This document shows, in pieces, positions 61,901 to 64,000 of a stretch of 64,000 nucleotides of DNA (position 1 is its first letter; each line of letters begins with the position of its first letter). A model generated the notes under the pieces. It saw only the letters and a program-made list of their open reading frames with translations. It was not told where the DNA came from and did no database searches. The stretch is from the NCBI GenBank assembly GCA_003024785.1, contig PUQB01000081.1, positions 62,001-126,000 of the forward strand, in the 5' to 3' direction. A program made the translations under genes and the position numbers. Source of the DNA: Selaginella tamariscina (Eukaryota; Streptophyta; Lycopodiopsida; Selaginellales; Selaginellaceae).

Positions 61901-64000
61901 ATAAAAAATTTAATTATAAAGATTAAATATTATGGTGCTATTTATATAAACAATGAAATATTAACATGGATTAACAAATTTATTTAAATCATTATATAAT
62001 CATAATGATTTAAGCCATAACATTTTTAAAATAATTTATAATAATTTTGAATAATTATAAACCATATTAAATACATGTATTAAATTTTAATTCTTTTAAT
62101 ATTAAATAATATTTTGATGTTATATATTATGTGTATTATTAATAAAATATTAAATTCATTATTCATATAAATAATATTTGAAATAGTGTTTTGTTAAATT
62201 GGGAATGAGAACTATATATAGCAATACTATAATCATCACATAATAATATATACATACATTAATCATTAAAAATAACTAATTATAATGGAGTACTCTCTTT
62301 CTTTACATATACAAACCTTTGAATATTTTGATTATATTTAAAAAATAATTTGTATACTTAGTAAATTTCATTAAATATTACAAATGGCATTAATGACATG
62401 TTACAACTATTTTTTATTGAAATTACATTCACTCATATGTGTATACACATAGGTGTGTATATTCATGTGGTTTTAGGTTGTACTATTTTGTGTGTACGAG
62501 TGTATGATAATTTACATTAATAATAAACTTTTATATATCGTATTTGTGCATATGTGTACACATATATATTATGATTAATATATACTTTTAATAAAAATTA
62601 TTATTCATATAGTGTATGCAACTAATAATTTAATTTTTACATTTTTACTTTGTGTAAATGAGAAATTTCTATGTACAATTCTATATATTAAAATAAATAA
62701 TTTTGATAATGTTAGTTGTTTTTACATGTATAGGTATATACACTTTATTCGTAAACAACATTTTTTAAATGTTATTCCATTTTTATTTATAAACATAATC
62801 ATGTTAGTTTTATATGTTAATTTATTATTAAGGTATACATTATTATATAAATATACATGTATAATGTACAATACATGCATATGCACATTAATAAATATGT
62901 GCATATGATATATAACGTCATTGTATAACACTTACGTACGTTTATAAAATGGAAATAAAGGGCAATTCAATTCTATATTTTATGTTATAAACATATTTAT
63001 ATATTATACTTTACAAAGGATATATAATATATAGAATATACACTATATCTTAATAATAATATAATACATCAAAATGTACATATCCGTGTTATAAATAAAA
63101 ATAAATAATTTATGTAAATCATTACTTTTACATATAAAGAACAATATATTTTTTAATCACGATGTGCAAATTGATGAAATTACAAATGTTATATCTTAAT
63201 CATTAAAAATATATAAGTTAAATTTGTTTAATATAAATTTTATTAATCTAGGCTCGTTGTATTTTGTCTCCGCCTTAATTGAGTATGTTCTTGTTTTTTT
63301 CTTTAAATTAATTTTAACTGAGGTATAAAAGAATATACAAATATTAAAAAACATACACATAATTTAGGACTTTTTTATATATAAATATTAATTATACTTA
63401 TTACACATGTTTAATGGGAACCTTGAAAATACGTATTTTTCAAAGTTTAACAATAAAATTAAATTGTAAAATATATAAAGTGATTTCATATTGCATGTGT
63501 AACTTAATTCAATAATTAATATCAACCTATGAATTATAACGATTTCTTATACATATTAATTTATGTGTATGTATGACATTATGGTTTTTTTCAATAAGTG
63601 ATTTAAACTTAACTTTTAAATTCATTTACCGAAATTCTTAATATTTAATTGTTCTTTAAAAACTTGTACATATAACAATAGGAAAGATATGATGTATATA
63701 TTTATGTAAATATAATAATAAAGACACATACATAAATAAGTACAAGTTTGATACGTTGTAGACATGTGTTTATGGACATGTAGATAATTATGTGAATAAT
63801 TGTATGCACATACATAGTATGCAAAGGTATATTATATATGTATATATATCTATATATACCATAATTCATATGCATGTAAACACATGTACACTCATGTGTG
63901 TGTGTGTGTGTTTTACAATAAATGAATATTACATATTATTTCATTGCTAAATTATGTATGTTAACTTAAAATTATAATAATATGAATGTATAGTATCACT
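58955..64000 (+). repeat. Long segmental repeat, copy U3 (runs off the window)
   Basis: Aligns with U1 from about 1490 in the same order: 59060-59230 with 1570-1740, 60530-60720 with 3525-3710, 62830-62910 with the inverse-readable ATGTACAATACATGCATATG region of U2 near 30045. Divergence is higher than between U1 and U2. No gene seen in this part of the unit. Confidence 0.8.

Overview
This window reads as nuclear DNA of a land plant. The intergenic DNA is very AT-rich. There are plant-type telomere motifs (CCCTAAA), short GT-AG introns, a degraded PLS-type pentatricopeptide (PPR) gene, a GOST/GPR107-family seven-helix gene, an ARM-like multi-membrane gene and a Ty3 retrotransposon. I cannot name the species; a seed-free plant seems plausible but is not shown. 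No tRNA, rRNA or CRISPR was seen.

The backbone is a long segmental repeat in direct orientation. Copy U1 (about 1490-11520) leads into ARM-like gene A and PPR relic A (12056-20510). Copy U2 (27626-36590, lacking its first ~2 kb) led into ARM-like gene B and PPR relic B (51470-54540) before a 14 kb insertion split it. Copy U3 (58955 onward) runs off the window. Between gene A and U2 lie a GOST-like gene (21096-22945), an unrecognised three-exon gene (23586-24301) and a transposon relic (24856-27625).

The most interesting object is the insertion at about 36594-50846. It is a ~14.25 kb DNA transposon with short terminal inverted repeats (TAACTAAA[A/G]TGGG[G]CATG). A leftward gene encodes a large DDE-type transposase. 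Two rightward genes encode a ParB-like domain fused to a permuted amino-methyltransferase-like domain, and an FCP1/NIF-type HAD phosphatase-like protein. The gene-poor middle carries two arrays of an 18-bp palindrome (GGCGGGATTAATCCCGCC) at ~45-bp spacing, about 13 and 23 copies, plus interstitial telomere repeats. A rearranged second copy lies at 24856-27625. A 239-bp MITE in U1 shares its terminus, and its empty site is kept in U2.

The gap between gene A and PPR relic A holds a nested insertion: a ~0.8 kb TIR element (13870-19572) carrying a complete Ty3 element (13900-18808). The paralogous gap at 53310-53370 is empty.

Caution: nearly every coding region is broken by single-base indels, and the two LTRs of the Ty3 element differ by four 1-bp indels and no substitution. 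Some frameshifts may therefore be consensus errors, and 'pseudogene' calls mean only that the reading frame is broken in this sequence.
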